The notes: a model not told the origin generated them from the letters alone. Shown: positions 7,791 through 15,478, counted from the first letter of the stretch. The stretch is DNA of 19,793 nt from JAYKGU01 sp035285585 (GCA_035285585.1 JAYKGU010000221.1:1-19793), one strand, 5' to 3'. Program-made: numbers and translations.

Positions 7791-7857
7791 CGTTAGCGCC
7801 AGCGTAACGTATCAAAATCTGGTGGGACGGTGCGTTACGGCTACGCCTAACGGCACC
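7791..7857. repeat. REP-like palindromic repeat pair between the two module genes
   Basis: Two related imperfect inverted repeats. The first is CGTTAGCGC-CA-GCGTAACG (7791-7809). The second begins GGTGCGTTACGGC (7829-7841) and is mirrored by GCCTAACGGCACC (7845-7857) around a short TAC centre, with a one-base bulge. The second resembles the GTGCGTTA/TAACGCAC palindromes that are spread through intergenic DNA of many filamentous cyanobacteria (recalled, not searched). It ends directly before the stop codon of the winged-helix gene (7858-7860). It may act as a terminator or as an mRNA-end stabiliser between the two genes. The rest of the 250-bp spacer shows nothing further. Confidence 0.6.
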
Positions 7858-8691
7858 CTACTCAGCCACCACCGTCAAAAAGAACAGTGGCCCTCCGATA
7901 TCCTGGGCAATGCCCGCATTGATTTGCTCCTGGGTGTAGGCGATCGCTTCCTGCAAAGAACTCAGCTCAATTCTGTCCTGGCGCTGTAAGCGATATAGCG
8001 CCTGATCCAGCTCGTCGCGGGATAGGGGAGGCTGCATCGCCTGCCGCAGGTAAAACAGGGGCAAATAGTTATCCGTGCCCAGTTCGTGATCCAGGCTGCA
8101 AATAGTTTGCAAAAGCTGATCGTCGCTGGGTTTTGCCGAGCTGCGCCACCGCAGATGGGGGGGGAGGGAGGTGCCGTCCGGGTGCTGCTCCGCCGCGTGG
8201 GCCTGCCGCAGAAAAGCCAGGTAGTGGCTGAGCTGGCTGAGGCTGATGGTGCCATTGCCCTGGGGTTTGTACTCGTGTTGCAAGAAGGTTTGCCCCTGGC
8301 TGGTGAGCCACACCTCCTTGACGGCGGTTTCTGTCTGGATTAGCCCCCGTTCTGCCAGGGCCTGGAGAATTTCCTGCCGCTGGGTTGCTGCCATGCGCTT
8401 CAGGGCCTGGGCGGGGGTGACGGTATCCTGGGCGCAGGCTTCCAGCACCGCCAGCTCCACATCGCTGATGGGCAGTTGGGCCGCCTCAATTTTCAGCAGA
8501 GCCTTGCCGGGGGGAGCAATCTTAAAGCGCACGATCTCCTCCAGACAGTTGATGTGGCCGCGATCGCACAGTTGCCGAAACGCCCGGTTGCGCACCGTAG
8601 GATTTTCGGTGGGGCGAATTTTGGACAGGGGGGCGCGGTAGTCGGGGTAGCCCAACAGCGTCAGCAGAAATTTCAGCTCGCTAATATCCAT
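7858..8691 (-). CDS. Predicted multi-winged-helix protein, partner of the downstream ATPase
   Basis: A 277-residue soluble protein with no name I recognise. Three winged-helix-like units can be traced: about residues 1-70 (NRAFRQLCDRGHINCLEEIVRFKIAPPGKALLK, helix-turn-helix then wing), about 76-137 (DVELAVLEACAQDTVTPAQALKRM, then ILQALAERGLIQ and the wing EVWLTSQGQTFL), and about 190-275 (ELDQALYRLQRQDRIELSSLQEA, ending GGPLFFLTVV). The last unit has the helix-helix-strand pattern of a winged-helix that reads or bridges DNA or proteins. It is followed on the same strand by the ATPase gene after a 250-bp spacer with palindromic repeats, and it is divergent from the glutaminase gene. Likely a DNA-binding or adaptor subunit of the ATPase; this is inference from architecture and position. 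Confidence 0.7.
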   Translation of the reverse strand: MDISELKFLLTLLGYPDYRAPLSKIRPTENPTVRNRAFRQLCDRGHINCLEEIVRFKIAPPGKALLKIEAAQLPISDVELAVLEACAQDTVTPAQALKRMAATQRQEILQALAERGLIQTETAVKEVWLTSQGQTFLQHEYKPQGNGTISLSQLSHYLAFLRQAHAAEQHPDGTSLPPHLRWRSSAKPSDDQLLQTICSLDHELGTDNYLPLFYLRQAMQPPLSRDELDQALYRLQRQDRIELSSLQEAIAYTQEQINAGIAQDIGGPLFFLTVVAE

Positions 8692-8806
8692 GCAATCGCC
8701 CTTACCCTCAACATCCGTACAACAAACTAATACTACAGACAGAATCCTGCAAAGCGTGCTTGAATAGCGTTACACCTGATGCTCTCCTCAATTCGATGGT
8801 GGCTGC
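8692..8806. promoter_or_regulatory. Divergent promoter region between module and glutaminase
   Basis: 115 bp between two divergent starts (minus-strand winged-helix gene at 8691, plus-strand glutaminase at 8807). Both promoters must lie here unless they are inside genes. The middle is more AT-rich than its surroundings (for example AACAAACTAATACTACAG). No operator symmetry or clear -10/-35 pair stands out. Confidence 0.35.
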
Positions 8807-9739
8807 GTGAATTTTCCTTCCCATCCCAACCTGGTTTTGACCCCTCAACAGCTCGAAGACTGGGTAATCCAGGCCCGCGCCTGTGCCAGGTCGGGCCGCC
8901 TGCCCACCTACATTGCCAAGCTGGCGATCGCCCAGGCCGACTGGTTTGCGGCCCACATCCGTCTGCTCAACGGCACCACCTACGCGGCGGGCGATACCCA
9001 GCTCACCTTTGCCCTGATGAGCGTCGTCAAGCCGCTGCTGCTACTGTACCTGCTAGAAACCCTGGGAGATGAGCCGGTCTGGTCGCGGATTGGTTTGCTA
9101 CCGTCAGATCAGGCCTTCAACTCCATTACCCAATTGCAAAAAGATCAGGGATTTCCCCGCAACCCCATGCTCAACAGCGGCGCGATCGCCCTGGCCAGCC
9201 TGATGCCGGGGGGCAATGGCGGCGATCGGTGTAAACACCTGTGCCAGTGGCTCAACCAGCGGGCGAATTGTCGACTCACCCTGGATACGGCCATGCTGTC
9301 GGCGGTGCGATCGCTCCCCAACGAACGCAATCGGGCGATCGCCCAGGTATTGGCCCAGGCTGGACGGTTAGCCAGTTCCGTGGCCATTGCCATTGACACC
9401 TACGAGCAAATCTGCTGTCTGGCAGGCACCGTCGCCGATCTGAGCCAGATGGGGCTGCTGCTGGTAGCTCGCCAGACGGATATTCAGCCCGCCCACCAGC
9501 GGCAGGTGGTGGCCCTGATGGCCACCTGCGGCATGTACGAGCGATCGGGGCAGTTTGCCCTGGAGGTGGGCCTCCCCGCTAAATCGGGGGTGAGCGGTGC
9601 CCTGCTGGCAGTGGTTCCCCGGTGTGGGGCGATCGCCTGCTACAGCCCCCCCCTCGACCCGGCGGGCAATTCTGCTGGCGGGGTCGCCTTTCTGGCCCAA
9701 ATTTCCCGTGCCCTCAACCTGAGCATTTTTGGTCCGTAG
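8807..9739 (+). CDS. glsA: Glutaminase A family protein (divergent active site)
   Basis: A 310-residue serine-dependent beta-lactamase-fold glutaminase, which hydrolyses L-glutamine to glutamate and ammonia. Family marks: TYIAKLA with catalytic-type Tyr35; the S-x-x-K motif MSVVKPLL (S72, K75); NPMLNSGAI (N123); RNRAIAQ (N175); the Tyr200 region TYEQICC; MATCGMYERSGQFA (Tyr244); GLPAKSGVSGALLAVVP (S260) and SPPLDPAGNS near the end. Two positions look changed: the residue before the catalytic Ser is Met71 where Gln is usual, and the glutamate normally about seven residues before the RN motif is not in register. The enzyme may therefore differ in activity. GTG 8807 is the first usable start after an in-frame stop at 8777. 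It is divergent from the winged-helix gene. Confidence 0.87.
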   Translation: MNFPSHPNLVLTPQQLEDWVIQARACARSGRLPTYIAKLAIAQADWFAAHIRLLNGTTYAAGDTQLTFALMSVVKPLLLLYLLETLGDEPVWSRIGLLPSDQAFNSITQLQKDQGFPRNPMLNSGAIALASLMPGGNGGDRCKHLCQWLNQRANCRLTLDTAMLSAVRSLPNERNRAIAQVLAQAGRLASSVAIAIDTYEQICCLAGTVADLSQMGLLLVARQTDIQPAHQRQVVALMATCGMYERSGQFALEVGLPAKSGVSGALLAVVPRCGAIACYSPPLDPAGNSAGGVAFLAQISRALNLSIFGP

Positions 9740-9824
9740 AAGGTTGGCGGGTTTTCCCAATCAGGCTCTCTGGCGACATTTGCCGTTATCCAGCATTTGT
9801 CTGCGATCGCCATTTGCAAATCTC

Positions 9825-10139
9825 TTACACTCGGGTGGCTAGCACCGCCTTTAACCGATTGCGAAAGTCGCCTTTGGGGTGGCCGCCCTTGACCTCCCCA
9901 AGGATGCTGAAATCCCCCTCTGGAGACTCACACACCAGGTAGGTGGGCCACCCCATACCCGCTTTATCGGGGTACTGGCTCAGCAAAATTTTGCGGTACT
10001 TGCGGTAGGTGGCAGTGTCCTGCATTTTCACATCCACAAAATCCAGGCCCAGTTCAGTGGCCACTTTCTGGTCATAAAAAGACATCTTGTGGCAAATGCC
10101 GCAGTCTTCTGACGAAAACTTAATGACAGTAAGGCTCAT
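9825..10139 (-). CDS. Small thioredoxin-like protein with CGIC motif
   Basis: A 104-residue thioredoxin-fold protein. The N-terminal strand MSLTVIKFSS is followed by EDCGICHKM, a C-x-x-C redox site (C13, C16) that reads CGIC rather than the CGPC of classical thioredoxin. The fold continues with LGLDFVDVKMQD and the cis-proline segment GMGWPTYLV (P65), then a beta hairpin (GDFSILGEVKGG) and a final helix. It probably reduces or exchanges protein disulphides in the cytoplasm; the partner is unknown. An ATG three codons upstream (10148) is possible, but GGGAA sits only about one base from it, while it is well spaced from ATG 10139, which I prefer. It lies 95 bp downstream of the phytochrome/kinase genes in the direction away from them, same strand, with no clear terminator between. 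Confidence 0.8.
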   Translation of the reverse strand: MSLTVIKFSSEDCGICHKMSFYDQKVATELGLDFVDVKMQDTATYRKYRKILLSQYPDKAGMGWPTYLVCESPEGDFSILGEVKGGHPKGDFRNRLKAVLATRV

Positions 10140-10233
10140 GGCAAGCATTCCCGTATCGATAGGTGTTTATACGTACATCCATCATATCCGGGAGATGTGG
10201 CCTTACTGGCTCAGGTTTGTGGATAAACGCCCC

Positions 10234-11997
10234 CTAGACGGCAATGGGGTCTAGCAGGGGAATATCGACGGTAAAAATTGTCTGGTTGGGGCGACCAGCG
10301 ACGCTGATCTCCACCCCCAGATGATTGGCCAGCTTTTTCACCAGGGCTAGCCCCAGGCCAGTGCCGCCGTGCTTCCACGGATCGTTGCTAGGAATGCGGT
10401 AGAACTTTTCAAAGATGCGATCGCGCTCCCCATTGGGAATCTCAATGCCTGAATTCATCACATGGATGCTCAACTGGTGGTCGGTTGCCGTCGCCGAGAC
10501 GCTAATGGTTTCCTGGGGCGGAGTGTATTTGTACGCATTGTGGAGCAGTTCTGACAAAATCCGCTCCATATATTTCAAATCGGTCTGGAGCTTGGGCAGG
10601 TCATTGGGGACATCGAGCACCAGCGTCTGCTGCTGGGCCTGGATACGCTCCTTGAACGGCTCCACCACATACGGAATCCAGGCATTGGGGGCAACCCCAA
10701 TAAAGCTGGGGGGAGTCACGTCGGCATCCACACCCGACAGGTACAGCAAATCGTTGATGAGCTTAATTTCGCGATCGCACTCATCCTTCAGCACGCTCAG
10801 ATAGCGGGCCAGCTTATGGGCCATTTCTTCGCTAGACCGCTCCTTGCCCAGGAGCTGCCGATGGAGCATGTCATCGAGCACCTGAGACAGGGCTTTAATA
10901 TTGGACATGGGAGTCCGCAGTTCGTGGGAGACGGTGCTCAAGAAATCATCTTTGAGGCGGTTGAGCCGCTCCAGCTCGACGATCTGGGTCTGGGAAGCTT
11001 TGTAGAGGTGGGCCTGCCGCAGGGCGATCGCACACTGGTTAGCCACCTGCTGCACCAGGCGAATGTCCTGTTCGTGGAAGGCGTAATAGCTGTGGTTGTT
11101 GAGCCAGAGGTCACCGATAACGCCACGATTGTCAAAAATTGGGCAGGCCAGCATTACCACCGGCCCCCGATCGGGATTTTCTAGCAGGGAGCAAAACTGC
11201 ACAGGTTGGCCATTTAGCAGGGGGCCATATAGTTCGGGGAATTCCTGCAGCCGCAGCACCCGCCCAATGTAGCTCTGGGGCAGAGTGGTGTATTCCTGAA
11301 AGACGGTGGCGGTGCCCTTCTCCAGGTTATAGAGGGAGGCGTTGCAGCCATTGACACCAATGGCCAGCGCCAATTCGCGCACGGCAGTTTCCAGGATTTT
11401 ATCTTCATCCAGGGTATCGCGCACCTGGTCTGTAATGCGCTTCAGCGTCGCCTCAAACTCAAAGGCAAGCTGTAGCTCAGCCGTGCGGGCCTTAACCTGC
11501 CGTTCCAGACCCATGTTTAGCCGCTGGAGCTGCGATTCGGCCTGGTGCCGCAGATTGATCTCATGCTGAAGCAGATTGTTCTGGTCAATGAGGTGGCGCT
11601 GCTGGCTCTGCAGTAAGAGCTGATTCCGCACGCGGGCGATCACCTCGGTGGCATGAAACGGCTTCATAATATAGTCTGAACCCCCCACTTCAAACGCCCG
11701 CACCTTATCCGCCGGTTGGTTAAGGGCACTGATAAAAACGACGGGGATGGATCGGGTGGCCGGATCGGCTTTGAGAATCTGGCAAACGTGATAGCCATCC
11801 ATGTCTGGCATATCCACGTCCAGCAAAATAATGTCAGGCGGCTGGGTTTGTACCGCCTGGATGGCCAACTTGCTGCTGACGGTGCGCCGAACCTGGTGTC
11901 CGGCCAGCTTCAAGATGTCTGAGAGAAGCTGTAAATTGGTGGGATTGTCATCAACAAGCAGAATGTTGCCCCGAATGTCGGTGGTTTGAGGTGCCAT
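10234..11997 (-). CDS. Response regulator-histidine kinase (REC-coiled coil-GAF-HisKA-HATPase)
   Basis: A 587-residue cytoplasmic signalling protein. The N-terminal receiver has acidic pair D16/D17, phospho-acceptor D60 in IILLDVDMPDMDGY and K112 in YIMKPF. A coiled coil follows (about 128-185). A GAF domain covers about 186-330. The HisKA domain has FLSTVSHELRTPMSN with phospho-His H358, and the HATPase has N487 (HNAYKYTPP), MNSGIEI (513-519) and GGTGLGLAL (544-552). The first glycine box reads N-S-G instead of the usual D-x-G. There is no DNA-binding output, so it passes phosphate on to another protein. It starts 32 bp after the stop of the hybrid bacteriophytochrome, so the phytochrome's receiver or kinase may signal to this receiver. 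That coupling is inferred from gene order. No strong Shine-Dalgarno is visible. Confidence 0.93.
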   Translation of the reverse strand: MAPQTTDIRGNILLVDDNPTNLQLLSDILKLAGHQVRRTVSSKLAIQAVQTQPPDIILLDVDMPDMDGYHVCQILKADPATRSIPVVFISALNQPADKVRAFEVGGSDYIMKPFHATEVIARVRNQLLLQSQQRHLIDQNNLLQHEINLRHQAESQLQRLNMGLERQVKARTAELQLAFEFEATLKRITDQVRDTLDEDKILETAVRELALAIGVNGCNASLYNLEKGTATVFQEYTTLPQSYIGRVLRLQEFPELYGPLLNGQPVQFCSLLENPDRGPVVMLACPIFDNRGVIGDLWLNNHSYYAFHEQDIRLVQQVANQCAIALRQAHLYKASQTQIVELERLNRLKDDFLSTVSHELRTPMSNIKALSQVLDDMLHRQLLGKERSSEEMAHKLARYLSVLKDECDREIKLINDLLYLSGVDADVTPPSFIGVAPNAWIPYVVEPFKERIQAQQQTLVLDVPNDLPKLQTDLKYMERILSELLHNAYKYTPPQETISVSATATDHQLSIHVMNSGIEIPNGERDRIFEKFYRIPSNDPWKHGGTGLGLALVKKLANHLGVEISVAGRPNQTIFTVDIPLLDPIAV

Positions 11998-12029
11998 AGA
12001 CAGCTATCAGCGAAGATCGAAAAAACAAG

Positions 12030-15000
12030 CTAAGACTCAAGTAAGTCAAGCAAAACATCAATCCGGACTTCCTGGACGAGGGCCGTCAGCGCTGCCGCCA
12101 GGGAATGATGGTCAGGGGGTATTTGATTAATCAGCACGTGCAGCCTGTCTTCGTCCAGGGCGATCGCCGCTGCCTGTAGCTCACCTTGCCAGGACTGAGG
12201 CATCACCTGCAAAGATTTCTGCGTCAGCGGCGGTGGCCTGTCGTCAGCCGGGGGGGCGATCGCCCCATCCCCGTACTGGTAAACCACCCCCAGGTGTTTA
12301 GCGATCATCTCAAACAGCACGTCCAGCGAGAAAGGCTTGATCACCACGTCGTCACATCCAGCAGCAATGGCGGCGTCGCGGTCGTTCTGAAACACATGGG
12401 CTGTCAGGGCAATGATGACGACGGGCCTGCCATTGGCCAGGGCACGAATTTGGCGGGTAGCTTCATAGCCATCCACCACCGGCATCCGCAGATCCATCCA
12501 GATCAAATCGGGCTGCCAGTCGCGGTAAAGGGCGATCACCTCAGCCCCGTCTTCTACCACCCGGCTTTCGCAGCCTAAGACCGTGAGCGCTTGTTGCAGC
12601 AGCATCTGGTTCATCCGAACGTCTTCTACAATTAGAAACCGATAGCGGGGCTGTCCTGGAGCCAACCCCACAATCCTCCGACGCGGGTGGGGCGGGGGCA
12701 AGTCCGTCTCCGTTGCAGATGGTTGCGGCGACGGGGCGGGCGGCAAATAGACCTGGCAGATAAAGCACGAACCCTTTCCCAGCTCGCTAGTGACGGTGAT
12801 GTCGCCCCCCGTGAGCCGGGCAAATTGCCGACTGATGGGGAGGCCCAACCCCGCACCTTCCATAAAGTGCTGACCCTGACTCGCCTGCACAAAGTTCCCA
12901 AAGATCGCCTCCAGATCACCCTCGGCAATTCCTGTGCCCGTATCTTCGACCCTAAACTCAATGGGCGTAGCAGTGGCGGAGAGGGGGGCGTCGGTGATGG
13001 GCAGGGATGGTGGTGGACAGGAAACCCGCAAACGCACGTAGCCCTGGGTCGTAAACTTGACCGCGTTACTCACCAGGTTAATTAAAATCTGGCAAATTTT
13101 GGCCTCGTCACCCTGGACATACCGGGGAACCTCGGCGTGGCACTCTACCTGGAGCTGGATGCCCTTATCTGCTGCTTTGTGCTGAAACATATCTCGGACG
13201 GAGTCGAGAATCCGATACAGATCAAAGCTGGAAACCTTCAGCGACACCTGTCCGGCTTCAATTTTGGATATCTCCAGCACATCGTTAATCAAGCTCAGGA
13301 GGTGCTCGCCGCTGCGGCTGATGATGTCCAGACCTTGCTGATGATTGGGGGCGAGGTCAATGTCCCGGCTCAGCAGTTGGGTAAATCCCAGAATAACGTT
13401 GAGCGGAGTGCGCAGCTCGTGGCTCATTTTGGCAAGAAACTGACTTTTGGCAGCGTTGGCCACCTCTGCCTGCTCGACCGCCGCCTGGAGGGCTACCCGC
13501 GACGCTTCTAGAACGGCGAGCAGCAGCATAGTGCGCAAGTTCTGAGCTGCTTCCACCTCCAGGTCGTGCCAGGGGTGCGATCGCCCCTGCAATACCTCCT
13601 GCCAGCGCTCAAAAGACCCCCGAGGCGTCAGGCGCAAGACTCCGTCATCGGCCAAGGCCGCTGGCTGTTTGTAGGGATTACCAGCCCATTCAACTATGCG
13701 GGGCTGTTCAGGACGAAACCAAAAAACCTGGTAGGACAGGTGGTGTAGCCCGACGGAGATTCCCAGAAGTCCGCTGGCGATCGCTGCATACTTCTGAGCT
13801 TCAGGATAGATGCTTGCCAAATAATCGGTGTGAAACACCTCCTGCTGCTCGTCATGGCACAACCCCTCCACCAGCCTTACCACCTCAGCTTCTGGCGGCG
13901 TTTTTCCCAAACAAACCATCTGGCCGTTGAAGCACAGCACCGCTCCTGAGGCATTAACCAGGGTCAGGAGCGCATCCTGGTGCTGGATGAGAACCTGATC
14001 AATTTGCTCCGGCGCTTGCTGTAGTCGCTGCCGCAGCAAAGACTGGAAGGCCCGCACCCGATCCCAATACAGTTGGGCGTCCCGCCCCTGCTGATGGATC
14101 AGCTCGATGGACAAAAACCGTCCCAGGAATTCGCAGGCGTTTCGCAGATAGCAGTCTACCCGCTTGGGGCTGTAGTGGTGACACACCAGCAACCCCCACA
14201 GCCGCCGCTCGGTGACGATGGACACCGTCAGCGCCCCGGCCACCCCCATATTCCGCAGGTATTCCAGATGGGAGGGGGAAACGCCCCGCAAAACTGCCCG
14301 ACTGAGGTTAAGGGGCTGGCGGCTCAATGGCCCCACATCTGGAACGATGGGACTTGGCTGGTGCTGCACATCGGGAATAGCCCGCACCCAGCTCTTCAAA
14401 AAAAGCTGTCTGGCCTGGGGCGGGATATCGGCGGCGGGGTAGTGCAGGCCCAGGTAGCGCTCACGCTGACCTGACACTGCCTCAGCAATGACCTTACCGC
14501 TTTCGTCAGGGTCAAACTGGTAAATCATCACCCGATCGAACTGAGTGAATTCCTGTACCCGCTGCACAATCTGCTGGGTTAACTTTTCAAGGGAAGTGGA
14601 TCGGTGGAGATCCGCAATCAGACCTTTGACAAACTGATAGGACCAAAACTCGTCGTGGGCTACTCCCGGAAGTTGAGGCTCTAACTCTAGCAGGGCTACG
14701 TCGTCGGTACTTGGATCGGGGCCATGCAGTTCCCCAATCATTTGACAGGATCGACCATTGATCTCAATCGTCATGGGAAATGGTCTGGCCAGGTGGGGGA
14801 GTCCCTGGGTGAGCAGATGCTGAATATGACGAAGAGTGGACGCATCCAGCAGGGTACTGAGGGGGCGGTTGAGGAGGGATGAAGCAGGCTGGGAGAAAAA
14901 GTCGATCGTGTTTTCGCTAGCCAGCACAATTTTAAGGTCGGGCGATCGCAACCCCAATAGCACGCCGTGGGGTTGAATATACCCAGGGATGTGAATGGGT

Positions 15001-15092
15001 TCCTGGTCGCAATCCGCCGGATCAGGGGAGATTGGGAAGGGAGGTGCAAGGGAAGTCTGCCCAGAGGTAGATCGGTGGTTTAATCTCGGCAT
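12030..15092 (-). CDS. Hybrid bacteriophytochrome sensor kinase (PAS-GAF-PHY-HisKA-HATPase-REC)
   Basis: A 1020-residue red/far-red photoreceptor kinase. The PAS region (about 25-140) starts with DCDQEPIHIPGYIQPHG: Cys28 is at the place where bacteriophytochromes attach biliverdin. The GAF domain (about 155-335) has PAADIPPQAR (D222) and SPSHLEYLRNMGV (H275); the Cys that binds phycocyanobilin in Cph1-type phytochromes is Ser274 here, so biliverdin through Cys28 is expected. The PHY domain (about 345-525) has VEWAGNP and PRGSFERW (490-497), the tongue PRxSF motif. HisKA: FLAKMSHELRTPLN (H558). HATPase: N676, EDTGTGI (716-722) and GAGLGL (746-751). The receiver has D867 in IWMDLRMPVVDGY and K919. 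The tail (about 955-1020) is helical and Hpt-like in place, but lacks a clear phospho-His. First gene of an apparent operon with the REC-GAF kinase. Confidence 0.95.
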   Translation of the reverse strand: MPRLNHRSTSGQTSLAPPFPISPDPADCDQEPIHIPGYIQPHGVLLGLRSPDLKIVLASENTIDFFSQPASSLLNRPLSTLLDASTLRHIQHLLTQGLPHLARPFPMTIEINGRSCQMIGELHGPDPSTDDVALLELEPQLPGVAHDEFWSYQFVKGLIADLHRSTSLEKLTQQIVQRVQEFTQFDRVMIYQFDPDESGKVIAEAVSGQRERYLGLHYPAADIPPQARQLFLKSWVRAIPDVQHQPSPIVPDVGPLSRQPLNLSRAVLRGVSPSHLEYLRNMGVAGALTVSIVTERRLWGLLVCHHYSPKRVDCYLRNACEFLGRFLSIELIHQQGRDAQLYWDRVRAFQSLLRQRLQQAPEQIDQVLIQHQDALLTLVNASGAVLCFNGQMVCLGKTPPEAEVVRLVEGLCHDEQQEVFHTDYLASIYPEAQKYAAIASGLLGISVGLHHLSYQVFWFRPEQPRIVEWAGNPYKQPAALADDGVLRLTPRGSFERWQEVLQGRSHPWHDLEVEAAQNLRTMLLLAVLEASRVALQAAVEQAEVANAAKSQFLAKMSHELRTPLNVILGFTQLLSRDIDLAPNHQQGLDIISRSGEHLLSLINDVLEISKIEAGQVSLKVSSFDLYRILDSVRDMFQHKAADKGIQLQVECHAEVPRYVQGDEAKICQILINLVSNAVKFTTQGYVRLRVSCPPPSLPITDAPLSATATPIEFRVEDTGTGIAEGDLEAIFGNFVQASQGQHFMEGAGLGLPISRQFARLTGGDITVTSELGKGSCFICQVYLPPAPSPQPSATETDLPPPHPRRRIVGLAPGQPRYRFLIVEDVRMNQMLLQQALTVLGCESRVVEDGAEVIALYRDWQPDLIWMDLRMPVVDGYEATRQIRALANGRPVVIIALTAHVFQNDRDAAIAAGCDDVVIKPFSLDVLFEMIAKHLGVVYQYGDGAIAPPADDRPPPLTQKSLQVMPQSWQGELQAAAIALDEDRLHVLINQIPPDHHSLAAALTALVQEVRIDVLLDLLES

Positions 15093-15260
15093 AAATACTT
15101 AACTAGCGTGTGCGCATTTTTTCAGATCAAATAAACTCCTGGTAAATGGTTAAGTTGTCCATCCTTAAGCTATAAGCCCTTATCAGGTTCGCTTTTAGTG
15201 TGCCCATTTCCGTATAAGCTAAACCGAGCCGGGTATGCATTTTGTAACGAGCACGGTCCC

Positions 15261-15277
15261 GCGCTGTTAAACAGCGC
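15261..15277. promoter_or_regulatory. Palindrome upstream of bacteriophytochrome (possible operator)
   Basis: GCGCTGTT and AACAGCGC are exact reverse complements around one A. The site is about 170 bp upstream of the phytochrome start, within its likely promoter zone. It has the size and symmetry of a site for a dimeric helix-turn-helix regulator. No T-run follows on either strand, which speaks against a terminator. The regulator is not identified. Confidence 0.4.
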
Positions 15278-15340
15278 AGCAATGGCAGCATCCGGCGAAT
15301 ATTTTGCTGCAGCTAAGTAGAACTGCATTGAAAAACGAAG

Positions 15341-15378
15341 GTTAGAAAACCGGTGGGGCGCTCCCCCGGTTTTCTAAC
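15341..15378 (-). terminator. Strong hairpin downstream of the ABC transporter gene
   Basis: GTTAGAAAACCGG (15341-15353) and CCGGTTTTCTAAC (15366-15378) are perfect 13-bp arms. A further short GGG/TCC pairing inside leaves a GCGC tip. On the minus strand the hairpin is followed by CTTCGTTTTTC, so it fits a terminator for transcription coming from the ABC transporter and isolates the phytochrome promoter. Confidence 0.65.
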
Positions 15379-15451
15379 ATGAATTTAATTGTGCTGACCT
15401 ACTTATTAATTCCGAAGAATCTTTCGGCGGCGGCTCACCCGTCCAAATCAG

Positions 15452-15472
15452 GGGGGCGAGTGACTCGCCCCC
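15452..15472 (-). terminator. GC-rich hairpin directly after the ABC transporter stop codon
   Basis: GGGGGCGAGT (15452-15461) and ACTCGCCCCC (15463-15472) are exact reverse complements around one base. It begins seven bases after the minus-strand stop at 15479-15481. There is no strong T-run after it, so it is either a 3'-end stabiliser or the first of two hairpins ending the transcript. Confidence 0.5.
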
Positions 15473-15478
15473 ATCTAC

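Larger units (their letters stand above)
15093..15478. promoter_or_regulatory. Spacer between ABC transporter and bacteriophytochrome; promoter region with palindromes
   Basis: A 386-bp stretch without a convincing gene. Both flanking genes are on the minus strand, so it holds the ABC gene's 3' end signals on the right and the phytochrome promoter on the left. Visible structures are a 17-bp palindrome GCGCTGTTAAACAGCGC (15261-15277), a 13-bp-arm hairpin (15341-15378), and a 10-bp-arm hairpin (15452-15472) just after the ABC stop. No reliable -10/-35 pair could be chosen for the phytochrome gene. Confidence 0.5.

Noticed and set aside
14260..14285. Cph1-type chromophore cysteine in the phytochrome GAF domain
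   Set aside because: The residue at that place is Ser (SPSHLEYL); attachment through N-terminal Cys28 is expected instead.
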